From Gemmatimonadota bacterium (GTDB lineage: Bacteria > Gemmatimonadota > Gemmatimonadetes > Longimicrobiales > Gaopeijiaceae): a stretch of DNA of 64,000 nt. The notes under the pieces are model-generated. The model did no database searches. It saw only the letters and a program-made list of their open reading frames with translations, and was not told the origin of the DNA. The stretch covers positions 1 through 64,000 of the forward strand of contig JAPPNN010000027.1 of NCBI GenBank assembly GCA_028873815.1. The letters run 5' to 3'. Made by a program: the position numbers and the translations under genes. This document shows, piece by piece, positions 1-8,647 of the stretch; the first letter of the stretch is position 1, and every line of letters begins with the position of its first letter.

Positions 1-108
1 TCACCTCTCGCGCCTCTCCTGGTTCAGGCTCATCTCCGTATTGGAAAAGACTCCGACCGAGGTGGGAACGGGGTCGTCACGGCACCGCCGTCCAGCCGTC
101 AGTCCCGA

Positions 109-864
109 TCAGATGTCGAAGCCGCTCTGCTCCAGTTGGTGGGCGCCCCGGCTGTCTCCTTCGTCCACGACCTGACCGTCGAACAGATGGACGGTCCGTT
201 CGGCCGAATGAGCATAGCGCGGATCATGCGTGACCATGCAGATCGTCGCCCCCTCGTCGTGTAGCTCATGCAGGAGGTTCATCACCGCGTGTCCGTTTCT
301 CGAGTCCAGGTTTCCGGTCGGCTCATCGGCAAGCAGGATCAGGGGCTTCCCCACCATGGCGCGGGCGACCGCGACCCGCTGTTGCTGACCCCCGGAAAGC
401 TGCGAAGGATAGTGATGGACTCGGTGGGCCATACCCACGCGTTCGAGCGACCTGCGAATCCTGCGCCTCCGTTCCCGCCCCGGCATGCCCCGATAGCCCA
501 GTGGCAGTTCCACGTTCTCGAAGACGGTCAGATCCCCGATGAGGTTGAACGCCTGGAAGATGAAGCCGATCGACTGGTTGCGGATTCTCGCTCTCTGAGA
601 GGCCGACAACCGCTCTACGGGCTTGCCGTCGAGCAAGTACGTGCCGCCCGTGGGAGAGTCGAGCAGTCCGAGGATCGACAGCAGGGTGGTCTTGCCGCAG
701 CCGGACGGTCCCGCGATCGACACGAACTCGCCGCGTTCGATGCCCAGAGTGATGTTCGAGAGAGCGTGGGTCTCGACCTCGTCCGTATGGAAGACCTTGC
801 TGAGCGACGCCAGCCTTATCAGGGGCGTCGCCGGTGCTTGTTCTTCGCGGCGCTCGTGGATCAT
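109..864 (-). CDS. ABC transporter ATP-binding protein (MacB/LolD type)
   Basis: 251-residue nucleotide-binding subunit of an ABC exporter of the MacB/LolD/FtsE class, which energises a separate FtsX-like permease at the inner membrane. Walker A GPSGCGKT is near residue 52, the signature LSGGQQQR, Walker B LILLADEPTGNLD and the H-loop MVTHD follow in order. I start at the ATG at 864; the open frame runs further upstream but that extension is low-complexity and lies across the divergent promoter region. The permease is probably downstream, off the left edge of the window. Substrate cannot be told from this subunit alone. Confidence 0.9.
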   Translation of the reverse strand: MIHERREEQAPATPLIRLASLSKVFHTDEVETHALSNITLGIERGEFVSIAGPSGCGKTTLLSILGLLDSPTGGTYLLDGKPVERLSASQRARIRNQSIGFIFQAFNLIGDLTVFENVELPLGYRGMPGRERRRRIRRSLERVGMAHRVHHYPSQLSGGQQQRVAVARAMVGKPLILLADEPTGNLDSRNGHAVMNLLHELHDEGATICMVTHDPRYAHSAERTVHLFDGQVVDEGDSRGAHQLEQSGFDI

Positions 865-1294
865 GTATGTTCGGTTCCCACCCCGAGGACTGCGGCCCGT
901 TCCCCGCCTGATACATGGTACGCTGTGGATCACCTTCGGGTTTCTTCGCAGACCGCCGACCATCGGCCGCGGCATCGCCGGACCGGGTTCGGCTCCGACC
1001 GGGCACGCCTTGCCCCACCACACAGCCTCACCACCAGGACAGCCCGGCCGGAGCCACACCAACGGTTCGGGGTCTTCAACCGGAAGAAGCGTGCCAACGG
1101 TCGGAGTGAGTTCGTAGGTGACTGTCAGGAATACGCTTACCGGATCTGTCGGTCCTAAAGGGAACACTCCCTGTCGACCGGAATCGGGACGGAGGTGTGC
1201 GGAATCGAACACGCGGCAGATGTTGCCCGGTGCGGGCGTCCGGGGCGAAACTTCTTCGTCGCCCAAGTGATCACTCCGCACCCGGGCAATTGAC
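865..1294. other. 430-bp divergent intergenic region
   Basis: Lies between the divergent ABC ATPase and murB genes and must hold both promoters. I see no RNA gene, strong hairpin or convincing small ORF. Open frames across it are shadows without ribosome sites. Confidence 0.5.
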
Positions 1295-2248
1295 TTGGCA
1301 CTGCTCACGGATTCCACGATTCTCGAACGGTTCCGGTTTGCCGTGGACCCCGAGCGGGTTCGCCGCAAAGTGCCGTTGGCGCCCCTGACGACTTTTGGAA
1401 TCGGAGGCCCCGCGGATCTCTTCTACCGGGCGCGCTCTGCCGACGAGTTGAGCCTGGCCGTGTCGACGGCACGCGAGATCGGCATCCCCTGCTTCGTTCT
1501 GGGGCGAGGGGCGAACATTCTCGTCGGTGATCACGGGTTCCGGGGCGTGGTCGTGAGGTGCGACATCGCCGGCGTGACCTTCGAGCCAGGTGGCAGGGTC
1601 ACCGCCGGAGCCGGGATCGATACCTTCCCCGACCTGATCAACGCGACCGTGGCGAGGGGGCTTGGCGGCATTCACCATTTCGTGGGCATTCCCAGCACCG
1701 TCGGCGGCGCAGTATGGCAGAACCTGCACTTCCTCTCGCCCGCGCCCGAGCGAGAGCGCACGGTCTTCTGGGACGAAGTCATGGAGGGCGCGACCATTCT
1801 CACGCCCCGGAACGAGATACGCACCGTCGGGACCGAGTATTTTCGGTTCGGATACGACTACAGCGTCATCCACGACACCGGCGACCTCGTTCTCGACGTA
1901 TCTCTCAAGCTCGAGCCTACGCCCACTGGAGAGCTGAGGCGCGTGATGCGAGAGAACCTGGCGTGGCGCGAGGAACGGCATCCGGATCTGTGGCTGTATC
2001 CCTGCGTCGGGTCGATTTTCAAGAAGATCGACGGGATCGGGGCGGGCCGTCTGATTGACGAATGCGGGCTAAAGGGACATGTCCACGGGGCAGCCGCAAT
2101 CTTCCACAAGCACGCGAACATCATCGTGAACCTCGGGGGTGCAACGGCGACCGAGGTGCTGACCCTGATTGAACTTGCCCGCTCGACGGTCCTCCGTGAG
2201 ACCGGCTACAAACTCGAGACCGAGATCGGCTTCGTAGGCGAATTCTAG
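1295..2248 (+). CDS. murB: UDP-N-acetylenolpyruvoylglucosamine reductase MurB
   Basis: 317 residues. MurB reduces UDP-GlcNAc-enolpyruvate to UDP-MurNAc with FAD and NADPH, an early cytoplasmic step of peptidoglycan synthesis. The N-terminal FAD domain has TTFGIGGPAD and LGRGANILV; the C-terminal part has the catalytic GSIFKK serine, HANIIVNLGGAT and the LETEIGFVG tail containing the conserved Glu. The start is a TTG at 1295 with only a weak ribosome site, so the exact N-terminus is uncertain. The gene stands alone rather than in a dcw cell-wall cluster. Confidence 0.92.
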   Translation: MALLTDSTILERFRFAVDPERVRRKVPLAPLTTFGIGGPADLFYRARSADELSLAVSTAREIGIPCFVLGRGANILVGDHGFRGVVVRCDIAGVTFEPGGRVTAGAGIDTFPDLINATVARGLGGIHHFVGIPSTVGGAVWQNLHFLSPAPERERTVFWDEVMEGATILTPRNEIRTVGTEYFRFGYDYSVIHDTGDLVLDVSLKLEPTPTGELRRVMRENLAWREERHPDLWLYPCVGSIFKKIDGIGAGRLIDECGLKGHVHGAAAIFHKHANIIVNLGGATATEVLTLIELARSTVLRETGYKLETEIGFVGEF

Positions 2249-2312
2249 CAGCCCGTGGACAAAGGTCCCCCGGCATTCGAGCGGCTTTATCCACGGACTG
2301 CCAGCTGACCGG

Positions 2313-2326
2313 GCTGGATATCCAGC
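2313..2326. terminator. Palindrome between convergent murB and MATE genes
   Basis: Perfect 14-bp palindrome GCTGGATATCCAGC placed 5 bp before the MATE stop and 65 bp after the murB stop. An additional imperfect pair (CCGTGGA / TCCACGG, about 2251 and 2290) surrounds it. It may be a bidirectional transcription stop, but no T-run follows. Confidence 0.3.
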
Positions 2327-2330
2327 TAAT

Positions 2331-3728
2331 CTAGACCTGGGAGGGCATCCCGTGTGTGACGTGCAGGCGGACCAGTGGGCCGTGGAATCGAATCCATAGC
2401 CGCCAGAGCAGCAGGACCGCGACCGCACCCAGCCCGGCCGCAAGACCCCACCACAAGCCGACCGGACCGACATCGCGGCCAAACCCGAGCCACAAGCTCA
2501 ACGGGATGCCGAAAAGCCAGAAGCCCAGCACATTGTAGACCATCGGCCGCAGTGTGTCGGCGACCCCGCGCAGCGCGCCGGTGCACACGACCTGCAGGCC
2601 ATCGAACAGCTGGAACATCCCGGCAACGGGGATGAGCGCTGCGGCCACGGCGGCCACGCTCGTGTCGGTGGTGAACTGTCTGGCCAGCAGACCCGGAAAG
2701 GCAAGGAAGATCACGGCGGTCACGGACATGGCGAAACAGCACAGCAGGACGGCACCGCCACCGGACCTCCGCGCCCTCTCCGGGTTCTCGTTCCCAACCG
2801 CCCTGCCCACGAGCACAGCCGCCGCCTGGGAGATCCCCAGAGGGATCATGAACGCAAAGGCCGCCAGATTGAGGGCGATCTGGTGACCCGCGATTGCGTG
2901 GGTGCCCAGCCAGCCCATGGCTATCCCGATCGCACCGAAGGCACCGAACTCCATGAACAGCTGGAGCCCGATCGGCGAACCGAGGCGCACGATCCGCCGC
3001 AGCGGCCCAAACTGGAACACGTCGCGCCGCACGCGCCGCAGATACGGTGCCAGGAGGCGCCATCCGAGAACGAGCGCGCACAGCCACATGAACCATCTGG
3101 AGATGGCGGTGGCCCATCCCGAGCCCACGGCGCCCATGGCCGGCGCCCCGAGGTTGCCGTAGATCAGAACCCAGTTGGCGCCTGCGTTGAGCAGATTCGC
3201 CAATACGATCGTCCAGACGACCGGCGCGACTCGGCCCACAGCCTGAAGAGTCTGACGAAAGACGATGAACCCGTAGAACGGCAGCATTCCGGGAATCAGC
3301 GCGTGCGTGTACCTGGCCGCGACGGGGATCACCTCCGGTGGCTGCCTCAGGAGCACGAAGATCGGTTCCGCCAGGGCGAGCAATGCCGAGGTCACCACGG
3401 CGAGTCCAACGCTCAGCAGCAGTCCCCGTTGTATGGACACCGCAATCTCGTCATGGTCCTCCGCCCCGAACGCCTGCGAAACGAGGGGATCCAGGGCGAA
3501 GAGGAGCCCCATGCCGAACACCGCCACGGTGAAGAAATAGACGTTCCCCAGCGTCACGGCCCCCAACTCGGTTGCGGTCACCCTGCCGACCATTGCGGTG
3601 TCCACCAACCCTTGCGACAAGAGGCCCATCTGAACGACGGCGACGGGGGTCGCGAGCATGACGAGGTCGCGAAACTCGGCCCTCCGGGGGCGAAAAGCGG
3701 ACAGACGAGCCCGCGCGGCGGCGGTCAA
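2331..3728 (-). CDS. MATE family multidrug/cation efflux transporter
   Basis: About 465 residues with roughly twelve hydrophobic segments in two repeated halves, the NorM/MATE architecture that exports organic cations or toxic metabolites in exchange for Na+ or H+. The first half carries TAMVGRVTATELGAVTLGN and the second AIAGHQIALNLAAFAFMIP, the paired MATE repeats. I start at a TTG at 3728, 10 bp after the histidine kinase stop (3739), because the conserved EFRDLVMLATPV region lies before the first ATG (3659). The open frame extending to 4043 is antisense-like shadow inside the kinase gene. It is probably co-transcribed with the signalling operon upstream. Substrate unknown. Confidence 0.88.
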   Translation of the reverse strand: MTAAARARLSAFRPRRAEFRDLVMLATPVAVVQMGLLSQGLVDTAMVGRVTATELGAVTLGNVYFFTVAVFGMGLLFALDPLVSQAFGAEDHDEIAVSIQRGLLLSVGLAVVTSALLALAEPIFVLLRQPPEVIPVAARYTHALIPGMLPFYGFIVFRQTLQAVGRVAPVVWTIVLANLLNAGANWVLIYGNLGAPAMGAVGSGWATAISRWFMWLCALVLGWRLLAPYLRRVRRDVFQFGPLRRIVRLGSPIGLQLFMEFGAFGAIGIAMGWLGTHAIAGHQIALNLAAFAFMIPLGISQAAAVLVGRAVGNENPERARRSGGGAVLLCCFAMSVTAVIFLAFPGLLARQFTTDTSVAAVAAALIPVAGMFQLFDGLQVVCTGALRGVADTLRPMVYNVLGFWLFGIPLSLWLGFGRDVGPVGLWWGLAAGLGAVAVLLLWRLWIRFHGPLVRLHVTHGMPSQV

Positions 3729-3738
3729 ATGCGGACCG

Positions 3739-5973
3739 TCAGGAGGCGGGCACGGAAGCGTAGTTCTTCCGTGGCAGCGTAATCTTGAATTCCGTGAACT
3801 CCCCGGGCACCGTATCGACCTCGATCTTGCCCCCGTGCTCCTGGACGATTTCGTGGGATATCGAGAGTCCCAGCCCGGTGCCTTGTGTCCCGGACTTCGT
3901 GGTGAAAAACGGGTCGAAGATCCTGTCGAGGACGTGCTGTGGAATGCCGGTCCCGTTGTCGTGTACAGTGATGCACACCTCGCGGTCGCGCCCTTCGGTC
4001 CTGACGGTGACCGCAGGCAGGTAGCCCGGCTCCTCGGCCTCAACTCTGCGCGCGTGCGTCGCGTGGCAGGCGTTGGTCACGATGTTGAGGAACACACGGC
4101 TAAGATCTCGGGCGATGGCCTCCACCTCGCCCGCGTTCGCATCGAACTCGTACACCATGTCCACGTTAAAGGAAGAATCGGTGCCGCGGATGCCGTGGTA
4201 GGCGAGCTTGGCGTATTCCTGGACCAGTACGTTGATCTCGACCGACTCCAGTTCACCCGCCTCGTCTCTTGAATGGGCAAGCATCCCCTCGACGATTCTG
4301 TTCGCCCGCGCGCCGTGTTCGTTCACCTTGACGACGTTGGTATCCAGGTCGTCGAGGATCTCCGTGATGAATTCGCGGTCCAGCTCCCCGCCCCCGTTGT
4401 CTCCTGCCTTCAGCTCTTCCCGCAACTCCTCGATGAGTTCGGAGGACAGCTCCGCGAAGTTGTTCACGAAGTTGAGCGGGTTCCGGATCTCGTGCGCGAT
4501 GCCCGCAGTCAACGCCCCCAGCGAAGCGAGCTTCTCCTGCTTGACCACCTGTTGCTGCGTGCGTCGCAGGTTGTCGAGGGTATCCTCCAGCTCCGCGTTC
4601 TTGGCCTGAACCTCGTCGGCCAGCTTTTCGACCAGATTCAGGCGCTGCACTTCGACAGCGTGCTGCCGGAAGACCTCCAGGGCGCCCGCCATGTCCGTGA
4701 GTTCGTCGTTGCCCTCGATCTCCACCTGCACCTCCAGGTCGCCCTTCGACATGCGGCGGGTTGCGCTCGACAGCGCACCCATGCGCACGAGCAGCCGCTC
4801 GCCGAAGAACTTCCATGCCACGTACGCCGCGGCAATCGTCAGGAAGGTGACGATCAGCAGGAACCACACACCCAGCTGAACCAGCGTGCCCGAGCGGTTC
4901 GCAGCGTCCCGGGCCGAGGATTCGGCGTCGCCCACGAGCGATTGAACCTGGTTGACGAGTTCGGCGGTGGTCTGCTGGTTGCGGGTGACCAACTGGGCCG
5001 CCCGCCCATCTTCTGCAAGCTCGAGGCCTCGAGTCTCGAACACACCATCGGAGGACTGATAGAGGTCCTTGAGCTCGTCCACCTGTTCCTGCAGTTGCGC
5101 GCGCACACGGGGCCTGATTATGGGGAGTGCGCCTTCGACATCTCCGACCGCGGCCTCAACTCTTTCCCGGTTGGCCAGCAGCACTTCCGGGTCGTCTTCC
5201 GTCATGGCCTGGGCGATCAGCGCTCCGGCTTCGTTCTGATACGCCTTGAAGTTCAGAAGACCCTGGTAGTGGTCCAGTTCCGCTTCCGTCCTGCGCTGTG
5301 ACACCGGAGCGGGTGCTTCGTTGAGCGTCCGCAGGCCGGTGTACATGAAGAACTCCTGATCGTCGATCTCCTCCTCGAGCAGGAGTTGCAGCGCCTGGCC
5401 CGCGTTGGCCAGCTGGGTTTCGAGCTCCTCCAGCCGCTCCCGCGCGGTCATCCGGCGCAGCACCGACTCGTGTATCTGGTCGATGCTCCCCACCAGGCTG
5501 GCGACCAGCGGCTCGACCATGGCCTCGATCTCCCCCTGGTTCCCTTCCCCGCCCTCCGCCTCCGCGATCAGCGCAATCCGGCTGTTCAGTTCCCGCTCCT
5601 GCCGACTGACTTCGATCATCACCTCGTCGAGCACTGCAGGACTCGTGGCCGCCAGAAGACGAGGCGACGCCCGCACGAGTTCGGTGCTCTGCTGCGCGAC
5701 TTCGAATGCCGCCACCAGCGCGGGCATGTGCGCTTCCGTCACCTCGCTTTGCTGCGAATTCACGACGCTCATCAGGATCAGCGCGAGCACGATCGCGCCG
5801 ATGGTCAGCACGACCCCGCCTCCCAGCCCCACCACCACCTGGCTGCCGATGCCGAAGCGGCCCCCGCTCGCCTCGCGAACCCGGTCGCCGAGGCGGCTGG
5901 GCAATCGCTCCAGTATCCACTCGAATGCGGAATGCACCCGATGATCGAGCGTCTTCATCTCGGATGAACTCAT
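3739..5973 (-). CDS. Membrane sensor histidine kinase with HAMP domain
   Basis: 744 residues. One membrane segment at about 45-72, a long helical extracytoplasmic sensor region (about 75-365), a second membrane segment at about 366-388, HAMP linker, coiled coil (about 440-482), then HisKA with phospho-acceptor H494 in GIAHEIRNPLNFVNNF and a HATPase domain with N box (N630, N634), DNGTGIP and GTGLGL. The start codon overlaps the stop of the periplasmic binding protein by 4 bp (ATGA), so the two are translationally coupled. This suggests the binding protein presents a ligand to the kinase. The response regulator at the head of the operon is the likely partner. Confidence 0.92.
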   Translation of the reverse strand: MSSSEMKTLDHRVHSAFEWILERLPSRLGDRVREASGGRFGIGSQVVVGLGGGVVLTIGAIVLALILMSVVNSQQSEVTEAHMPALVAAFEVAQQSTELVRASPRLLAATSPAVLDEVMIEVSRQERELNSRIALIAEAEGGEGNQGEIEAMVEPLVASLVGSIDQIHESVLRRMTARERLEELETQLANAGQALQLLLEEEIDDQEFFMYTGLRTLNEAPAPVSQRRTEAELDHYQGLLNFKAYQNEAGALIAQAMTEDDPEVLLANRERVEAAVGDVEGALPIIRPRVRAQLQEQVDELKDLYQSSDGVFETRGLELAEDGRAAQLVTRNQQTTAELVNQVQSLVGDAESSARDAANRSGTLVQLGVWFLLIVTFLTIAAAYVAWKFFGERLLVRMGALSSATRRMSKGDLEVQVEIEGNDELTDMAGALEVFRQHAVEVQRLNLVEKLADEVQAKNAELEDTLDNLRRTQQQVVKQEKLASLGALTAGIAHEIRNPLNFVNNFAELSSELIEELREELKAGDNGGGELDREFITEILDDLDTNVVKVNEHGARANRIVEGMLAHSRDEAGELESVEINVLVQEYAKLAYHGIRGTDSSFNVDMVYEFDANAGEVEAIARDLSRVFLNIVTNACHATHARRVEAEEPGYLPAVTVRTEGRDREVCITVHDNGTGIPQHVLDRIFDPFFTTKSGTQGTGLGLSISHEIVQEHGGKIEVDTVPGEFTEFKITLPRKNYASVPAS

Positions 5974-7208
5974 CGCGCAAGTCCGTTGACGGAGACGAAC
6001 CTGCCCTGCCTGATCACCGTCAGGAACACTGCGTCGGACCCCTGGTTGTCCCCTGGTCCGTATTCGACCACAAAGCCGTCCAGATCGATCGGGCCGGCTT
6101 CCTCAAGGCGCCTCAGGAAGGCCTCGCGTGTGGGAGGACCCTGGTCGGATTCTCCGATCTCGCGCAGGACCTGCACCACGAGCCGCCCCGCAAGGTATCC
6201 CTCGAGCGACACGAATCCCGGTTCCGCCGCGGGATCGACTTCCCTGAGGGCGGCCTGGTACCGCGCGACGATCGGGATCGACGTGTCCCGCGGGAAGGGC
6301 ACCACCTGGGTTACGACCACGCCGTCCCCGGAGCGTCCGAGCTCGTTGAGCAACGCGTTGCTGCCTACAAAGGATATGTTCACGAAAACCGCACGCATCC
6401 CGATCTTGCGGGCCCACATGATGAACTGCGCGGCCGGGCGGTAGGCTCCGATGATGATCACCGCCTGCGGGTCGTCCTCGCGAATGTCCAGGAGTGCGCG
6501 CTTGACCGCCATTGTATTGCGTACATAGGTACCCTCGCCCACGAGAGCCATCCGACGCTTGTTCAGGGCCTGCCGGACACCCGTGTAGCCAGCCAGACCA
6601 TAGCTGTCGTCCTGGTACAGAATGGCCACCCGGTCGAACCCGAGGTCCTGGGTCAGACGCTCGACCATCTGATCCGTTTCCTGGTAGTACGAGGCGCGCA
6701 CGTTGACCACGTAGCGCTGTTCCGGACCCCTCAGCAACTCCGCGCCCGTGAAGGCCCCGATATACGGCACCCGGGCTTCCTCGGCGATGGGTGCGGCCCG
6801 GCTGGAGGTCGGCGTCCCCACCGCGCCGATCAGCGCGAAGACCCCGTGCGCGATGAGCTCTCTGGTGTTCGCGATGGCCGCCTCGGGCTCATAGCGGTCG
6901 TCCCGAAGCATGAGCTTCAACAACCGTCCGTGCACGCCGCCTTCGCGATTCGCCTCTTCAAACGCGACCCGAACGCCCAGGTTCATGTTCCTGCCGAGTT
7001 CACCCGCGGGACCCCGCAGCGCCGCCGACTGGCCAAACACGATCGAGTCGGCGAAGACTCCGTCGCCGCCGGTTTCGGACTGCTGCGCGGACGCCCCCGC
7101 AACCATGCCCGGCAATAGTGCGCACGCCGCCGCCACCACCGCGGCGCGGAGGGATGGGCCGCTTCTGAGGGCTACGGCGAGTTCTTCAAGTGACGGAGGG
7201 TGAGGCAT
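5970..7208 (-). CDS. Periplasmic ligand-binding protein, LivK/Peripla_BP_6 type
   Basis: 412 residues with a secretion signal ending near ASAQQ (about residue 42) and a two-lobe branched-chain-amino-acid-type binding fold: FGQSAALRGPAGELGRNMNLGV, then GVFALIGAVGTPTS and VAILYQDDSYGLAGY. No ABC permease or ATPase of the Liv type is nearby; instead it sits between a response regulator and a histidine kinase, overlapping both genes. I infer a sensing rather than transport role. The start at 7208 overlaps the end of the regulator gene by 37 bp; a later start is possible but would cut into the signal peptide. Confidence 0.85.
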   Translation of the reverse strand: MPHPPSLEELAVALRSGPSLRAAVVAAACALLPGMVAGASAQQSETGGDGVFADSIVFGQSAALRGPAGELGRNMNLGVRVAFEEANREGGVHGRLLKLMLRDDRYEPEAAIANTRELIAHGVFALIGAVGTPTSSRAAPIAEEARVPYIGAFTGAELLRGPEQRYVVNVRASYYQETDQMVERLTQDLGFDRVAILYQDDSYGLAGYTGVRQALNKRRMALVGEGTYVRNTMAVKRALLDIREDDPQAVIIIGAYRPAAQFIMWARKIGMRAVFVNISFVGSNALLNELGRSGDGVVVTQVVPFPRDTSIPIVARYQAALREVDPAAEPGFVSLEGYLAGRLVVQVLREIGESDQGPPTREAFLRRLEEAGPIDLDGFVVEYGPGDNQGSDAVFLTVIRQGRFVSVNGLAR

Positions 7209-8329
7209 GTGATGTCATCGGATTGGGCGGCTCCTCCCGCGTGTTCCTGAACCGCTTGCACCGTCTCCCGATTGATGGTCGCTGCGTCCAATCCCGCGAT
7301 CCCGGACAGCACGCTGGCGAGTTCGTCGTCGCCGAACTCGACGCCGTCCTTGTCCATCGCTTCGGTGATCCCGTCCGTGTAGAAAAAGACCGCTTCACCC
7401 GGCTCCAGCTGGACGGACCCACCAGGAAACTCGAAGCCCGGCATCACGGCAAGCACCAGCCCCGAGTCACAGTCGATCGGCTCGACCTCCCCCCCGGGCT
7501 TCATGATGTAAGGCAGATTATGGCCGGCGTTTGCGTAGTCGAGACGGCCCGTGGCCGGGTCGAAACTGGCGTAGAAGACCGTGACGAACATGGATTCTTC
7601 GTTCGACTCCACCAGCAGCTGATTCACTTCGGCGAGGCACTTGGCCGGATCCTGCTCGCCAATGGCGGTCCCCTTCATCAACGTCCGGCTGACCATCATG
7701 AAGAGCGCCGCGGGAACCCCTTTTCCCGACACATCCGCCATGACGATCCCGATGCGTCCGTCGTCCAGCTTGAAGAAGTCGTAGAAATCCCCGCCGACCT
7801 CCTTGGCCGGGGTCATCCAGGCATGAATCTCGAACCGCGGGTCTTCCGGGAACCGGGTCGGCAGAATGGACTCCTGCATCCGGGCCGCCACGCCCAGTTC
7901 CTGCCGCAGCGCGACCAGTTCGTCCCTGGACCGGAGCGCGTCGCGCATGACCTCGAGGTGCGCGAGCGTCTTGGAGATCGTGGTCTCGAGGTCCTTGAAG
8001 TCCAGGGGCTTCGTCACGAAGTCGAACGCGCCGCGGTTCATCGCGGTCCGGATGTTCTTCATGTCTCCGTACGCGGTCACGATGACCGCGCGGAGGTCGT
8101 AGTTCAGCTGGTTGAGTTGATGCAGGAGCGTGAGTCCGTCCATCTGGGGCATGTTGATGTCGGACAGAACCATGTCGACATCTCTATGGGCCTCCAGTTT
8201 TTCGAGCGCCTCGACGCCGTTCTGGGCGAACACCAGACTCAGTTCGCCACTACGCACTTTGCGCCGGAATTTCTGGCGGAGCAGCAATTCCAGATCGGGC
8301 TCGTCATCAACGACGAGAATCTTCGCCAT
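7172..8329 (-). CDS. Response regulator with PP2C (RsbU-type) phosphatase output
   Basis: 385 residues. Receiver domain at 1-120 (DD at 8-9, phospho-acceptor D57 in VLSDINMPQMDG, T in VTAYG, K in TKPLD), a linker helix containing the LGVAARMQESILP motif of RsbU/SpoIIE proteins, then a PP2C-like Ser phosphatase with VGGDFYDFF, MADVSGKGVPAALFM, NAGHNLP and SDDITCL. Proteins of this design dephosphorylate a STAS anti-anti-sigma factor. A STAS protein and its kinase are encoded 3.2-5 kb away (11569-12346). The ATG at 8329 is chosen because it begins directly at MAKILVVDDE, the first receiver strand. Confidence 0.93.
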   Translation of the reverse strand: MAKILVVDDEPDLELLLRQKFRRKVRSGELSLVFAQNGVEALEKLEAHRDVDMVLSDINMPQMDGLTLLHQLNQLNYDLRAVIVTAYGDMKNIRTAMNRGAFDFVTKPLDFKDLETTISKTLAHLEVMRDALRSRDELVALRQELGVAARMQESILPTRFPEDPRFEIHAWMTPAKEVGGDFYDFFKLDDGRIGIVMADVSGKGVPAALFMMVSRTLMKGTAIGEQDPAKCLAEVNQLLVESNEESMFVTVFYASFDPATGRLDYANAGHNLPYIMKPGGEVEPIDCDSGLVLAVMPGFEFPGGSVQLEPGEAVFFYTDGITEAMDKDGVEFGDDELASVLSGIAGLDAATINRETVQAVQEHAGGAAQSDDITCLTLRHLKNSP

Positions 8330-8647
8330 GTGCTCAGGTTCCGGGTGGCTGGCGGGAGCAGCCGGTCCATGTGTTATGCGCGAGCCGTCCCGCACGGTCG
8401 CCGCTACCATTCCGATAGTCTAACCCCTGCGAACCCGTCTGCCTACCACGTCCGCCGCACGGATGGACCCCATACGACAGCGCGGGTAGATTAGGCCGGA
8501 CGACCGGTCGGGTGATTTCCGCAAGGCATTATTGTTTCCGACCTTTCACGCTCCGTCAAGCTTTCCGCACACGCTCGGGGGGCTATCCTGGATCCGCAAG
8601 CCGTCACCATCCTCGCCGAAGCGACCCGAAGCGCCGAGTTCGGCGCG
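8330..8647. other. Divergent intergenic region, regulator operon / glnE
   Basis: 318 bp between the minus-strand signalling operon and the plus-strand GlnE-like gene. The GlnE reading frame stays open upstream of its ATG back to about 8588 but without a start codon I would prefer. No hairpin, repeat or RNA gene is evident. Confidence 0.5.

Noticed and set aside
3739-4043. N-terminal extension of the MATE protein to 4043
   Set aside because: It would overlap the histidine kinase catalytic domain by 300 bp and encodes low-complexity sequence with no MATE similarity.
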